From: JAAYCI01 sp964472465
Lineage (GTDB): Bacteria > Bacillota > Clostridia > Oscillospirales > Ruminococcaceae
Length of the DNA stretch: 64,000 nucleotides
Assembly (NCBI GenBank): GCA_964472465.1
Contig: CAYYLW010000001.1
Span: 1 to 64,000, forward strand
Direction: 5' to 3'
Shown: positions 44,110 to 53,233 of the stretch, in pieces
Layout of the letters: each line of letters begins with the position of its first letter
Position numbering within the stretch: the first letter of the stretch is position 1
Program-made: the position numbers and the translations under genes
The notes under the pieces: generated by a model
Database searches by the model: none
What the model saw: only the letters and a program-made list of their open reading frames with translations
What the model was told of the DNA's origin: nothing

Positions 44110-45480
44110 CTAGAGGAAAAACGATTGTAGGAATGGTTTGGTGTTTTGTACCATACGGGCGAATAGTTCTTCGGCCCGGGGAGGGGAGAGGGGCACCAGC
44201 GGGTCGTTTAGGAAAGCATGCAAGCACCCGGAAAGCTCCCCGGCAAGGCTGCTGTCCACCACCATACGGTAATTGGCGCTTACCCGCATGGTCATGGCAT
44301 GTGGCAGGCCGGGCAGAGCGCCTGCCAGTAGGGGAACCACCTGCCCAGAGGTAAACAACGCGTTGGTTTCCACCACATGCCCCCGTGGTAGGTTTTCAAC
44401 CTGGCCCTGGTTTGGCAAGTTGACATTGCTGACAAAATCTCCCAGGCCCAGCAGGGCTTTGATGAGCAGCACACCCTCTTCGCCGGTCTCATAGGGGACA
44501 AACGCCTCCTGCCCCGCGGCATAGGCCGCGGCGCGGGCATTCTTTTCCGCCTGTTTCCGCACCCGGTATTCCACCGGCGTAAGACCAAAGCCCCAACTGG
44601 CGGCGCCGCCTGGGCTTTGCAGGTACCAGCTGCCGGGGCAAAACTCTGCCAGATGCCTGTCGCCGGCCGCCGCAATGGCCCCCGCATGCCGGAACAGGTC
44701 AAATTTCACACGGTTTTCGCAGGAAAACCGCCGGTCTCCGGCCTGCTCTCCGTGCTTTTCGCCATCCAGGCAAACGCCCGTATCATAGTTTTCCTCTACA
44801 AAGGCCCGGTACAGCGGCATCAAATCTTGGTTTTGCCACCGCGCTTCAGTTATCCAGGTGAAGTGGTTGATGCCCAAGACATTGATTTTTACATCATGCC
44901 TCGCGGGGGCTTTTGCGATACCCTGTTTTTCCAGCATGTAGCCCAGCAGTTCCTGGGTGCCAAATACCTCGTGGCAGCAGCCAAAGGCTTTGATTCCGGG
45001 GAAAACACGGTACAGGGTATCGGTGCACATGGCCATTGGGTTTGTGTAGTTGATGACCCAGGCTTTGGGGGCATACTGCTGAATGGCCAGGGCAATGTCA
45101 CGGTACATGGGGATGGTGCGCATGGCGCGCACAATGCCGCCCGGCCCGGTGGTGTCTCCCACCGCTTGGTAGATGCCATATTCTTCGGGCAGATGTACAT
45201 CAGAGCGCATTTCTTCAAAAGAACCGGGCAGAATGGAAATCAGCACAAAATCGGCGCCACTTAGGGCATTTTTCAGTTCCCGCTCCGCCTTATAGCGAAA
45301 AGGGCTACCCGCAATGCGGTTGCCTATGTTTTCGTTGCCTAAAGCCGCCTCATAGTCTATATCATACAGGCTTACCAGCCCGCCGATGTCCGTTTCTTTG
45401 GCAAGGTCACTCATCAGGCTCCAGGCCCAGTTGTGTGAGCCACCGCCAATATAGGCTAGTTTAATGGAATTGGATTGCAT
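44110..45480 (-). CDS. GH4 glycosidase, probable alpha-galacturonidase/uronidase
   Basis: 456 residues. The NAD-binding IGGGSHNW motif at the start, INYTNPMAMCTDTLYRVFP near residue 145, CHEVFGTQ (Cys and His for the metal) near 170 and LGINHFTWITEARW near 205 are the GH4 signature. GH4 enzymes cleave via oxidation at C3 and need NAD and Mn. The CHEV form and INYTNPM sequence, plus the downstream uxaC-uxaB-uxaA genes, favour a uronide substrate in the LplD/Agu4B branch over a phosphoglycoside. Exact linkage is inferred. Confidence 0.82.
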   Translation of the reverse strand: MQSNSIKLAYIGGGSHNWAWSLMSDLAKETDIGGLVSLYDIDYEAALGNENIGNRIAGSPFRYKAERELKNALSGADFVLISILPGSFEEMRSDVHLPEEYGIYQAVGDTTGPGGIVRAMRTIPMYRDIALAIQQYAPKAWVINYTNPMAMCTDTLYRVFPGIKAFGCCHEVFGTQELLGYMLEKQGIAKAPARHDVKINVLGINHFTWITEARWQNQDLMPLYRAFVEENYDTGVCLDGEKHGEQAGDRRFSCENRVKFDLFRHAGAIAAAGDRHLAEFCPGSWYLQSPGGAASWGFGLTPVEYRVRKQAEKNARAAAYAAGQEAFVPYETGEEGVLLIKALLGLGDFVSNVNLPNQGQVENLPRGHVVETNALFTSGQVVPLLAGALPGLPHAMTMRVSANYRMVVDSSLAGELSGCLHAFLNDPLVPLSPPRAEELFARMVQNTKPFLQSFFL

Positions 45481-45586
45481 ACTTTACCCCCTGTGTGCAG
45501 CCCGCTGCGGCCGCTGTAAATAATTGTGCCTGTATTTTCCTGCACCTTCTAACAAATACGGTATGCCGGGTGTTTCTGGGCCTTTT

Positions 45587-46726
45587 CTAGTAAACACCCA
45601 GCTTCTTTACCACATCCAAGGCCGCCAGGTAGTTTTCGGTCTTGGCGCCAAACTGCACCGAGTTGGTGGAGCCAAATATAAACCCACCGCCGGGCATTAG
45701 CACCTCCAGGGCTCTTGCCACCTCCTGGCGGGTGCTTTCCACCGTGCCCCCTACCAGTGTCTCACATTGCACGCCGGTCCACAGTGTCAGCGCCTTTCCA
45801 AACTGTTCTTTCACCTCTGCCGTATCCATCCCGGCCGATTCCTGAATGGACTGATAGCCTTTGTAGCCCGCCTGCACATAGTCTTCCAAAATTGCCCAAA
45901 TATTGCCGCAGCAGTGGAAAAATGGAATCATGCCCAGGCGTTCAATCTCACGGTTGCAGCGCGCCATAAAAGGAAAGTAGAGCGTGCGCAGGCTGGCGGG
46001 GGAGAGGATGGTTCCGCTGTTCATACCAAAATCCTGGGTTTGCATGGCAATGGTGACGCCGCGCTGGGCACAGTGTTGCAATATTTTCTGGTTGTATGCA
46101 AAAAACGGCTCGTAGAGCCTTTGTATCTCCCCGGGGGCTAGGGCGGTCAGCATCATCTGGTGGTTAAAATCCCCCCCAAACGGATCCATGAGTCCACAAT
46201 ATACGTCCAGGTCACGGAACACGATGGCCTTTTCTCCCCGGTAGCGTTCGCACACATAGTCAATCAGCTCAAACATGGATTCGTCCAGCGTATCCACCCG
46301 GTGCCAAGCTGCCTGGATATCCTCCTCCGTTAGCTCTTCTTTGGCCGGGGGATGGGTGAGACGCACGATCGAATCATTGCTGGAGGCATACTGGTATACC
46401 GTACCGTCCTGCGCGTGCCATACCCCTTCTTTCACCTCCCGCGGTGCGTTGGCGGGAACCTCTGAAATGCCGGGCACCAGGTGCACCGTGACAATATCGT
46501 AATCAAGCGCCTCCACCAAATCCACGCAGTCGCGCTTTAGCCCCTCCATCACTTCGTCCCGTCTGCCCTGCCAAACCGCCAGGGTGGTGTCCTTCCGGTT
46601 GCGCCAAAAGCTATGGCGGCCCAAAATCTGGCTCACATGGTCATGGTCAATGCCCACCTCACCCAGGGGCACCCTGTCTGGGGTTTGGTGGGCAACAGCC
46701 GTAAGTACCCGCTCTAGTGAATTCAT
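45587..46726 (-). CDS. UroD-like protein 1 (methyltransferase-type, Zn motif retained)
   Basis: 379 residues of the uroporphyrinogen-decarboxylase fold (PF01208-like). IPFFHCCGNIWAIL gives the H-x-C zinc pair of MtaA/MtbA-type methyltransferases, and WTGVQCETLVGG about 45 residues later a third Cys. Typical HemE catalytic blocks are not evident and no haem genes are near. It follows the AraC regulator by 13 bases and precedes the GH4 gene. It may act on a methylated substrate of this sugar locus with a corrinoid partner elsewhere; the function is open. Confidence 0.8.
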   Translation of the reverse strand: MNSLERVLTAVAHQTPDRVPLGEVGIDHDHVSQILGRHSFWRNRKDTTLAVWQGRRDEVMEGLKRDCVDLVEALDYDIVTVHLVPGISEVPANAPREVKEGVWHAQDGTVYQYASSNDSIVRLTHPPAKEELTEEDIQAAWHRVDTLDESMFELIDYVCERYRGEKAIVFRDLDVYCGLMDPFGGDFNHQMMLTALAPGEIQRLYEPFFAYNQKILQHCAQRGVTIAMQTQDFGMNSGTILSPASLRTLYFPFMARCNREIERLGMIPFFHCCGNIWAILEDYVQAGYKGYQSIQESAGMDTAEVKEQFGKALTLWTGVQCETLVGGTVESTRQEVARALEVLMPGGGFIFGSTNSVQFGAKTENYLAALDVVKKLGVY

Positions 46727-46739
46727 GTTGTATTTCCTT

Positions 46740-47573
46740 TCATTGGGCGCTGCGCCTGTATTCTTGGGGGGATGTGCCTGTGAATTTTGAAAAGGTTCTG
46801 TAAAAGTGGCCTAGATTATTGAAGCCGCAATCATGGCAAATATCCAAAATGTTCCGGCTGGTGCCCACCAGATAGCGCTGGGCGTTGCTCACTCTACGGT
46901 ATTGCACATATTCCAGCAAGGTACAGCCTGCCGTGCGGGTAAAGATGCGGCTGAGATAGTATTTGCTTACAAAAAGCTGCTGGCTAAGCGCATCTAGGGT
47001 AATGGGCTCGGCATAATGCTGGTCAATATACTCTACCACCTGCTGCACCCTGCGGCGTGCCGCCTTACCACAGGGATAGTACTCCTCAGGCCTGCCAGGG
47101 GCTTGCGCTTTGGCAAGGTGCTGCAGTGCCAGCGCCAAGTGGCACTGTAGCCTGGCAGAAACAACCCCGCCGGTAAGGCCGGGTTTTTGGCACTCCTTCC
47201 ACAGTGCCAAGAAGCTCTGCTCGGTTTCCCGCCGGCGCCCCTGCTCCACGTTCACACGCAGGCAGCTGTACTGCTGCGCTTGCTCCAGCACGGCGCCCAG
47301 CCCCAGCACCGCCAGCACCGGTTGGATATACTCCCTTTGCACATGAACCACATAACGGGTATAGGGAGACTGGGGGTTATACTGAAGGCGGTGCGCCACC
47401 CCCTCGCCCAGCAAGCAAAGGTCGCCATCCTGCACATGGATATGCTGCCCCGCCACCAGCAGAAACAGGTTGGCACGGCTAAAAAAGCATAGCTCAAGGC
47501 AGGCATGCACATCGTCAGAAGCCGGGGCACAGCTCTCAAAACCGTTTTTGTATCGAACAATCAGCTCCTCCAC
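46740..47573 (-). CDS. AraC-family transcriptional regulator
   Basis: 277 residues from GTG 47573, five bases after GGGGAGG; the longer reading frame has an uncharacteristic Cys/Pro-rich start that also overlaps the divergent gene. An N-terminal cupin-like half (HIHVQDGDLCLLGEGVAHR) binds the effector. Two HTH motifs follow (LDALSQQLFVSKYYLSRIF; then ILDICHDCGFNNLGHFYRTF). Divergent to the UroD-like/hydrolase pair and first in the uronate operon, it probably activates both. Confidence 0.88.
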   Translation of the reverse strand: MEELIVRYKNGFESCAPASDDVHACLELCFFSRANLFLLVAGQHIHVQDGDLCLLGEGVAHRLQYNPQSPYTRYVVHVQREYIQPVLAVLGLGAVLEQAQQYSCLRVNVEQGRRRETEQSFLALWKECQKPGLTGGVVSARLQCHLALALQHLAKAQAPGRPEEYYPCGKAARRRVQQVVEYIDQHYAEPITLDALSQQLFVSKYYLSRIFTRTAGCTLLEYVQYRRVSNAQRYLVGTSRNILDICHDCGFNNLGHFYRTFSKFTGTSPQEYRRSAQ

Positions 47574-47659
47574 AAAAACCTCCCCGAAAAAAACGCAAAA
47601 TATGTGAACCGCAGGCCAACATGGGCAATTTAGGCATAGAAGGGTAGTGGGGGCGCGCG

Positions 47660-47665
47660 TATAAT
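47660..47665 (+). promoter_or_regulatory. -10 element of the UroD-like/esterase pair
   Basis: A perfect TATAAT 52 bases before the ATG at 47717, but no recognisable -35 at 16-18 bases (TAGAAG). A good -10 with a poor -35 next to a divergent AraC gene suggests activator dependence. Confidence 0.4.
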
Positions 47666-47716
47666 GATAGAAAATACAAGCTGGGTTTTGATGAACAGCG
47701 CGGGAAGGAGCACCCC

Positions 47717-48814
47717 ATGCTACAAAGAGAGCGGTATATAAGAACATTGACTTTTCAAGCGGTAGACCGCCCGCCGCTGGTGGAATGGCCCATCCGCACC
47801 GGCACCATGAATGCTTGGCTGGCGCAGGGTTACCCCAAAGGGGTGGAGCCTGCCCGCCTATTTGGTTTAGACACACTGGAGATAGGGCCGCCCATTCAAG
47901 GTGGAATGCTGCCCGCCTTTGAAGAAACAATCCTGGAGGACAACGGGCAGTACCGCATTTGGCAGGATGCGCTAGGCGCCGTACGCAAGGATTTTTCTGC
48001 CGATTCAACGCCTGGTTTTGTAACCCGTAGCTGGCTAAAATTTGCGGTGGAAGGCTGGCAGGATTTTGCCGGGATGCAAAAACGCTATGATGCGGCCAAC
48101 CCCGCCCGCTATGAAGAATTAACGGTTCAACAAGCGGATATTCTAAACAAGGGACCTGTACCGGTTCACCTGGCCGTACCCTACCTGTTTTGGACGGCGC
48201 GCGACTGGATGGGGTTTGAGAACCTGTGCTGCACCTTCTATGACGACCCCGCCCTGATTGACGCCATGTTCAGCTTTATTGCCGGTTTTACCCTGGAAGT
48301 ACTGCGGCGGGTGCTGGATAAGATACATCTGGACAGCATCGAACTCAAAGAGGATATGGCCTATAAGCATGCGCCGATGATTTCGCCCGAGATGTTCCGC
48401 CGCCATATGCTCCCGCACTATATCAAGCTGGTGGATTTTGTGAAAAGCAAGGGGGTGGATGTGGTTTTTGTGGATTGCGATGGCTATCCCGGCGGTTTGA
48501 TTCCACTGTGGATTCAGGCAGGGGTGGACGGGATGTCGCCCTGTGAGATTGCGGCGGGGAATGATATGCTGGCCCTACGCCGAGAATATTCGCATTTTGC
48601 CCTCTTGGGCGGGATAGACAAAAGGGAGCTAGCCAAAGACCGCCGCGCTGTGTACAATGAGGTGATGGGCAAGGTGCCACAGTTGCTGGAAAAAGGGGGG
48701 TATATCCCCCATACCGACCACGCCGTGCCCCCAGACGTACCCCTTTCCAACTATCTTTATTACCGGGAGTTGTTGGCCCGCCTTGCCTACGGGGAGCCAG
48801 TGCCACAGCCATGA
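47717..48814 (+). CDS. UroD-like protein 2 (Zn motif altered)
   Basis: 365 residues of the UroD-like fold, after GGAAGGAG. The zinc-site position reads VVFVDCDGYPGG: the His of H-x-C is replaced and only the Cys remains, and LLGGIDKREL has no third Cys. So metal binding may differ from copies 1, 3 and 4. It ends 19 bases before an esterase-like gene. Function unknown; possibly a non-methyltransferase member of the superfamily. Confidence 0.78.
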   Translation: MLQRERYIRTLTFQAVDRPPLVEWPIRTGTMNAWLAQGYPKGVEPARLFGLDTLEIGPPIQGGMLPAFEETILEDNGQYRIWQDALGAVRKDFSADSTPGFVTRSWLKFAVEGWQDFAGMQKRYDAANPARYEELTVQQADILNKGPVPVHLAVPYLFWTARDWMGFENLCCTFYDDPALIDAMFSFIAGFTLEVLRRVLDKIHLDSIELKEDMAYKHAPMISPEMFRRHMLPHYIKLVDFVKSKGVDVVFVDCDGYPGGLIPLWIQAGVDGMSPCEIAAGNDMLALRREYSHFALLGGIDKRELAKDRRAVYNEVMGKVPQLLEKGGYIPHTDHAVPPDVPLSNYLYYRELLARLAYGEPVPQP

Positions 48815-48833
48815 GAAATGAAAAGGAGAACCC

Positions 48834-49916
48834 ATGCATACAAACGAATATTATACCAGCGAAGAAGCCCTGCTGAGCCGGTTTGAAAATTTGGGCAACC
48901 AGATGGCGCACCGCGCGGCCACCCTGCCCCAGCACCTGTGCTGGCAGGCGGAGTTGCGCGCACGGCTGCGGGGCTGCCTTGGGTTAAACAGCATGCAGGG
49001 CTGCGCGCTTACACCAAAGGTTTTGGAAGAAACCCGGATGGACGGCTATCTACGCCGTAAAATCATCATTCAAACACAGCCCGCTGTGTGGATGCCTTTT
49101 TATATGTTGGTGCCGGAAGATCTGGCCCCCGGCCAGAAAAGAGCCGCCCTTCTGGCGCCGCATGGCCATGCCTCCTGCGGCAAGGCCGAGACTGCAGGGC
49201 GGGTAGACATACCCGGTATACCCGAAGCCATTGCCGAATTTAACGGCGACTATGGTGTGCAACTGGTACGCCGGGGCTATGTTGTGTTCTGCCCCGACGC
49301 ACGCGGCTTTGGCGAGCGGAGAGAACGCAATTTTTGGAGCGATGACCCCGAGGTGTATATGGATAGGGGCTGCCTTACTTGCACCCAACTGAACCGCTTG
49401 GCCATTGCCCTAGGGCAATCCCTGCTGGGTATGTGGGTGTGGGATTTGATGCGCTTACTAGACTATGCGGAAACCTGCCCCGAGTGCAACGGAGAACGCA
49501 TCGGTAGCGTCGGCCTTTCAGGCGGCGGGCTGCAAACATTGTGGCTGGCCGCGCTGGACGAACGTGTAAAGGCCGCCGTGGTAAGCGGGTACTTCTACGG
49601 TTTTAAAGAAGCCTTGCTGGAATCGGTGCAATGCTCCTGCAATTATGTGCCCGGTGTATTGACGCTGGTGGATGTTTCGGATTTGGGCGCTTTGGTGGCC
49701 CCCCGGCCTTTGATGATAGAAACAGGAAACGCCGACCCCCTAAACGGAAAAAGTGGCCTTGGCAACGTGGTGCCCTATGTGGAAAAGGTGCGGCAGGCCT
49801 ATGCGCTGTATGAACAAGAAAACGCTTTGGCACATGACATTTTCCCCGGAGAACACCGCTGGAACGGCGTGTGCTCCATCCCCTGGCTGGAAGGGCTGTT
49901 GCCGCCACTTGGCTAA
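48834..49916 (+). CDS. Alpha/beta hydrolase, acetyl-xylan-esterase-like
   Basis: 360 residues. GSVGLSGGGLQT near residue 225 gives the nucleophile elbow (G-L-S-G-G), TGNADPLNG near 300 the acid and FPGEHRWNG near 340 the catalytic His; the upstream PHGHASCGK supplies the oxyanion region. The N-terminal 100 residues are a cap-like extension seen in abhydrolase_7/acetylxylan-esterase-type proteins. No signal peptide, so a cytoplasmic esterase removing acyl groups from imported glycans is likely. Confidence 0.78.
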   Translation: MHTNEYYTSEEALLSRFENLGNQMAHRAATLPQHLCWQAELRARLRGCLGLNSMQGCALTPKVLEETRMDGYLRRKIIIQTQPAVWMPFYMLVPEDLAPGQKRAALLAPHGHASCGKAETAGRVDIPGIPEAIAEFNGDYGVQLVRRGYVVFCPDARGFGERRERNFWSDDPEVYMDRGCLTCTQLNRLAIALGQSLLGMWVWDLMRLLDYAETCPECNGERIGSVGLSGGGLQTLWLAALDERVKAAVVSGYFYGFKEALLESVQCSCNYVPGVLTLVDVSDLGALVAPRPLMIETGNADPLNGKSGLGNVVPYVEKVRQAYALYEQENALAHDIFPGEHRWNGVCSIPWLEGLLPPLG

Positions 49917-49927
49917 AAGAAACCGTG

Positions 49928-50758
49928 CTATTCTTTTACGGCGCCTTGGGTTAGGCCGGCCACAATGTGCTTTTGCACAAACATAAACATCACCACGGCG
50001 GGCAGCAGCGTCATAACACCGGCGGCTGTCATCTGCCCCCAATTGATGTCGTATTTTCCTATAAAATTGGCCATTCCCACGGGAATGGTTCTTTTTGCTT
50101 CACTGGTAATAAACATGACACTGTAAAATAGTTCATTCCAACAACCCGTAAAAGCGAAAACAAAGGTGGCCACAATGCCTGGCAGCATAACCGGCAAAAC
50201 AATACGCATCACCGAGCTAGCGCGGTTGCAACCATCGATGAGGGCGGCCTCCTCCAAGGTAACGGGTATCCGCTGGAAAAAAGACGTCATGGTAATTAGG
50301 CAAAAGGGGATATTGCTCACGGTATAGGCCACAATCAAACAGGCCAGGGTGTCGATGATACCCCAAGCGGTAAACAGCCGGAACATAGGCACGATGATGG
50401 TGAGCGAAGAGATGAGCTGGGAACCCAGCAGTACCGCATACACCACGCCTTTTCCTTTAAACCGGTAGCGTGCCAGGGCATAACCGCCCAAAATGGCAAT
50501 GGCCAACACAATCACCGAGGTGATGATGGTGACAATCAAGCTATTTTTTATGAAAACATCAAACCGCGAATCGAACAGGGCGGAAATGTAGTTGTCCAAA
50601 CTGGGGTCCTTGGGGAAAAAGGTGGGCTGCAACAGGTTGATTTCCTTGGGATTTTTGAAAGAGGTAATAACCATCCAGTACAAAGGGAAAAGCGCCACGG
50701 CCGTAAAGCTGAGCAGCACTGTCCAAAACAGCACCTTCCCGGTGATTTTTTTTGCCAT
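49928..50758 (-). CDS. Sugar ABC transporter permease (MalG type)
   Basis: 276 residues with six predicted spans and the inner-membrane component motif EEAALIDGCNRASSVMRIVLPVMLPG near residue 185, which docks the ATPase. It begins one base after the partner permease ends. Part of a carbohydrate importer of the CUT1 type; the ATPase (MsmX-like) is not in the window and is probably shared. Confidence 0.92.
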   Translation of the reverse strand: MAKKITGKVLFWTVLLSFTAVALFPLYWMVITSFKNPKEINLLQPTFFPKDPSLDNYISALFDSRFDVFIKNSLIVTIITSVIVLAIAILGGYALARYRFKGKGVVYAVLLGSQLISSLTIIVPMFRLFTAWGIIDTLACLIVAYTVSNIPFCLITMTSFFQRIPVTLEEAALIDGCNRASSVMRIVLPVMLPGIVATFVFAFTGCWNELFYSVMFITSEAKRTIPVGMANFIGKYDINWGQMTAAGVMTLLPAVVMFMFVQKHIVAGLTQGAVKE

Positions 50759-51670
50759 TTAAAAATCCCCCGAATTCTTGTAGTTGGTTACCCGTAAGAA
50801 GAACATGGAGTACAGCAACAAGAACACCATCACCATATTTCCTATGGCCGCGGCATAGCCAAAATCCAGTGTGGCGAAGGCCTGCCGGAAGGCATAAAGC
50901 GGCAGGGTACTGCTGGCGTTGGCCGGGCCGCCGCCTGTCATGATATAAATGACATCGGCCGAGTTAAACACCCAAATCACACGCAGTAGCAGTGTGGTGA
51001 TGATGGTGGGCTTGATGTACGGCAAGTCGATGCGGAAAAAACGCTGAACCGCTGTGGCGCCGTCTATCATGGAGGACTCCACCACCTCATGCGGGATGGA
51101 TTGTAAGGCCGCCAGAAACATGATGGTGAAAAAAGGCACGCCGTACCAAATCATGCCAACGATGGGAGGCAAGATGGCCGTGGCTTTTTCGGCCAGCCAG
51201 GGGAAGGGTGCGTCCATCAGCCGCATTTGCACCAGAATATAGTTTAAAATCCCATTTTGCTCACTAAAAATCCATTTGAAGATAAGGCCGATCATAAACC
51301 CGGCCACCACCCAGGGTAGGAAAATGATGGATTGAAATAGGCCCTTGAAGCGGAATTTGCGGTTTAGTAGTTTGGCCAGCGCCATGCCTAAAATGGCTTG
51401 AATGGGAACAATGGTACCCACCCAGATGAGAGAGTTGAGGGCCACGACGCCTAGATCCTTGTGGGTGAACAGCCGGATATAGTTATCCAGCCCGTTAAAG
51501 TAGATATCATTCGGACGGATAAGGCTATAATTCAAAAACGAAATACGGATGTTATCAAAAATTGGATAGCCCATCAGCCCAACCACCGCAATGAGAGCCG
51601 GAGCCAGCAAAATCCAGGGTTCCAGTTTTTTCAAAGTCTTTCGTTTACTCTTCTTTCCCAAAGGCTTCAC
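50759..51670 (-). CDS. Sugar ABC transporter permease (MalF type)
   Basis: 303 residues: a basic N-terminus, six spans and the EAA-like loop ESSMIDGATAVQRFFRIDLPYIKP near residue 205. It is the first permease after the binding-protein gene, separated by a hairpin. With the downstream MalG-type gene it forms the CUT1 transmembrane pair. Confidence 0.92.
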   Translation of the reverse strand: MKPLGKKSKRKTLKKLEPWILLAPALIAVVGLMGYPIFDNIRISFLNYSLIRPNDIYFNGLDNYIRLFTHKDLGVVALNSLIWVGTIVPIQAILGMALAKLLNRKFRFKGLFQSIIFLPWVVAGFMIGLIFKWIFSEQNGILNYILVQMRLMDAPFPWLAEKATAILPPIVGMIWYGVPFFTIMFLAALQSIPHEVVESSMIDGATAVQRFFRIDLPYIKPTIITTLLLRVIWVFNSADVIYIMTGGGPANASSTLPLYAFRQAFATLDFGYAAAIGNMVMVFLLLYSMFFLRVTNYKNSGDF

Positions 51671-51727
51671 ACCACTTTTCTCCAGTTTGGTTCAGCAAGT
51701 ACCCGCGGGGCATTGCTGAAATAATTC

Positions 51728-51761
51728 CATAAGAGAGGTGGCATAAGCCACCTCTCTTATG
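51728..51761 (-). terminator. Hairpin between binding-protein and permease genes
   Basis: A perfect 15-bp inverted repeat (arm CATAAGAGAGGTGGC, loop ATAA) lies 27 bases after the binding-protein stop. The following minus-strand sequence has only a weak T-run. It is probably an attenuator or 3'-end stabiliser that keeps binding protein in excess over permeases. Confidence 0.6.
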
Positions 51762-51788
51762 CTGCATTGGGTCCGCTTGATGTAATTG

Positions 51789-53174
51789 TTACTGGGCGTT
51801 CGCCACCTCGGCCTCATACTGGTCTGCAAACCAGGCCCTGGCTACTTCAATGCAGGAGGCGGTGTCCATTCCGCCAGAAAGGTATTCCTGCATGGTCACT
51901 TTCATGGTTTCGTTGGTAAAGCCACTCCACTCGGCCAAATACAGCCCATAGTTGCAGTACTCCAGTTTGGGGTCAAGCAGGCTATCGGCGTAACCTTTCA
52001 AAGCGCCTTCCTGGAAGAAGGGGTCGTTAAGGCCCGACTTAAAGTTCGGGAAAACACTATAAGTTTTGCTGTACATCAGGTTATTTTCCGGGGAGGAAAA
52101 ATGCTCAATCAGACTCCAAGCCAAGTCGGGGTCTTTTGCGTTGGAAGAGATGCTGTAACTGGCGGTAGGGCCCCAGTTAAAGGCGTGTACCTCAGCATCG
52201 GCAGGAACGGGGAATGGCAGCACGGTCCAGGTGCCATCTTCCATCGTCTCTTCACAGTTTAGGGTTACTTCCGGCGTTTGGATAACGGTGGCACACTGGC
52301 CGCTGGTGAACCCGTTTACCATCTCTTTAAAGCCCCAGTTGATGGCCTCTTTCGGGGCCCAACCGTTCATGTAAATCCCCATCCATTTTTCCCACAGTTC
52401 GGGCGCGCGCGGGTCGTCCATGATAGAGGCGGGGCTGTTCTCTTTGTCGGGGTATGCATCCAGGGCTTCCAGTTCGCTACACGCATACTCCATAAAGCCA
52501 TCAAAGCCACCCATGCCACCGCGGAATGCTGCACCATACCGGCCTTGGGCGGGGTCTGTCAAGGTTTCCACCACGGTAAAATAATCGTCCCACGTCCAGT
52601 TCCGCAAAGACTCAATATCAATTCCGGCTTCTTCCAGCCAGTCCGAACGAATATAAACGCCACGGAAAATGTTGCCATCGGGAATGCGGAATACCTGGCC
52701 TTGATAGCTCATGTTGGCCCGGTACGAGGTGAACGCGTCGCTGAGGTCATCTTCATACTTTTCCACAAAGCCATCCCAGTATTTATCCAGGGGAATCACC
52801 TTGCCCGCGGCGGCCAGCTCAATATAGCTGCCGGTGTTCACGTCTGGCAAAGAGTTTGAAGCGGCCATAGCCATCACCTTCTGGTAGGCCTCTTCCCACG
52901 GAACTGTGGAATATTCCACCGTTACACCGGGATTGGCGGCTTCAAAAGAAGCAATCATCTCTTTGATGGCCTTGGTGTGCTCTTCCGTTGCCATTACGTC
53001 CAGCATGGTAATCACACGGTTGCCGCCGGAACCAGCGTCTGCCGCCGCGGCAGAGCCGCCACCGGAATCCCCCGCCGGGGGTGCTGCGCTGCTTGTGCTG
53101 CCACAGGCGGTTAGCAACAAAACAAATGCCAGTGTGGATGCCCAGAATGCCAACCATTTTTTCGCTCTCTTCAT
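51789..53174 (-). CDS. Sugar ABC transporter substrate-binding lipoprotein
   Basis: 461 residues from ATG 53174, six bases after AGGAGG. A lipoprotein signal peptide ends in LLLTACGSTSS, with Cys about residue 24, then a Gly/Ala/Ser linker. The mature protein has the family 1 (MalE-like) fold: ITMLDVMATEEHTKAIKEMIASFEAANPGV and later SYSISSNAKDPDLAWSLIEHF. It is anchored outside the membrane and feeds the two permeases. Ligand unknown; the locus suggests an oligosaccharide or uronide. Confidence 0.93.
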   Translation of the reverse strand: MKRAKKWLAFWASTLAFVLLLTACGSTSSAAPPAGDSGGGSAAAADAGSGGNRVITMLDVMATEEHTKAIKEMIASFEAANPGVTVEYSTVPWEEAYQKVMAMAASNSLPDVNTGSYIELAAAGKVIPLDKYWDGFVEKYEDDLSDAFTSYRANMSYQGQVFRIPDGNIFRGVYIRSDWLEEAGIDIESLRNWTWDDYFTVVETLTDPAQGRYGAAFRGGMGGFDGFMEYACSELEALDAYPDKENSPASIMDDPRAPELWEKWMGIYMNGWAPKEAINWGFKEMVNGFTSGQCATVIQTPEVTLNCEETMEDGTWTVLPFPVPADAEVHAFNWGPTASYSISSNAKDPDLAWSLIEHFSSPENNLMYSKTYSVFPNFKSGLNDPFFQEGALKGYADSLLDPKLEYCNYGLYLAEWSGFTNETMKVTMQEYLSGGMDTASCIEVARAWFADQYEAEVANAQ

Positions 53175-53188
53175 GTTTGTCCTCCTAT

Positions 53189-53206
53189 TTAAAATATACA
53201 TTTTAA
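53189..53206. promoter_or_regulatory. AT-rich palindrome upstream of the binding-protein gene
   Basis: TTAAAAT, four bases, ATTTTAA form a perfect inverted repeat 15 bases upstream of the binding-protein start. Symmetric AT-rich sites are typical ROK-regulator operators; a ROK gene lies 2.3 kb away. It could also be a small stem in the leader. Confidence 0.35.
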
Positions 53207-53233
53207 CGCCATACCTCGGCGCGAATACCCATT

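Noticed and set aside
44617..45264. A 215-codon open frame opposite the GH4 gene
   Set aside because: It is antisense to a gene with firm family motifs and shows no motif of its own; similar antisense frames are common in this GC-richer part.
45587..46726. HemE (true uroporphyrinogen decarboxylase)
   Set aside because: The H-x-C zinc motif and sugar-locus context point to the UroD-like methyltransferase branch, and no haem or corrinoid biosynthesis genes are nearby.
47574..48008. N-terminal extension of the AraC regulator to 48008
   Set aside because: It overlaps the divergent gene, is Cys/Pro-rich and unlike AraC proteins; the GTG at 47573 has a good ribosome site.
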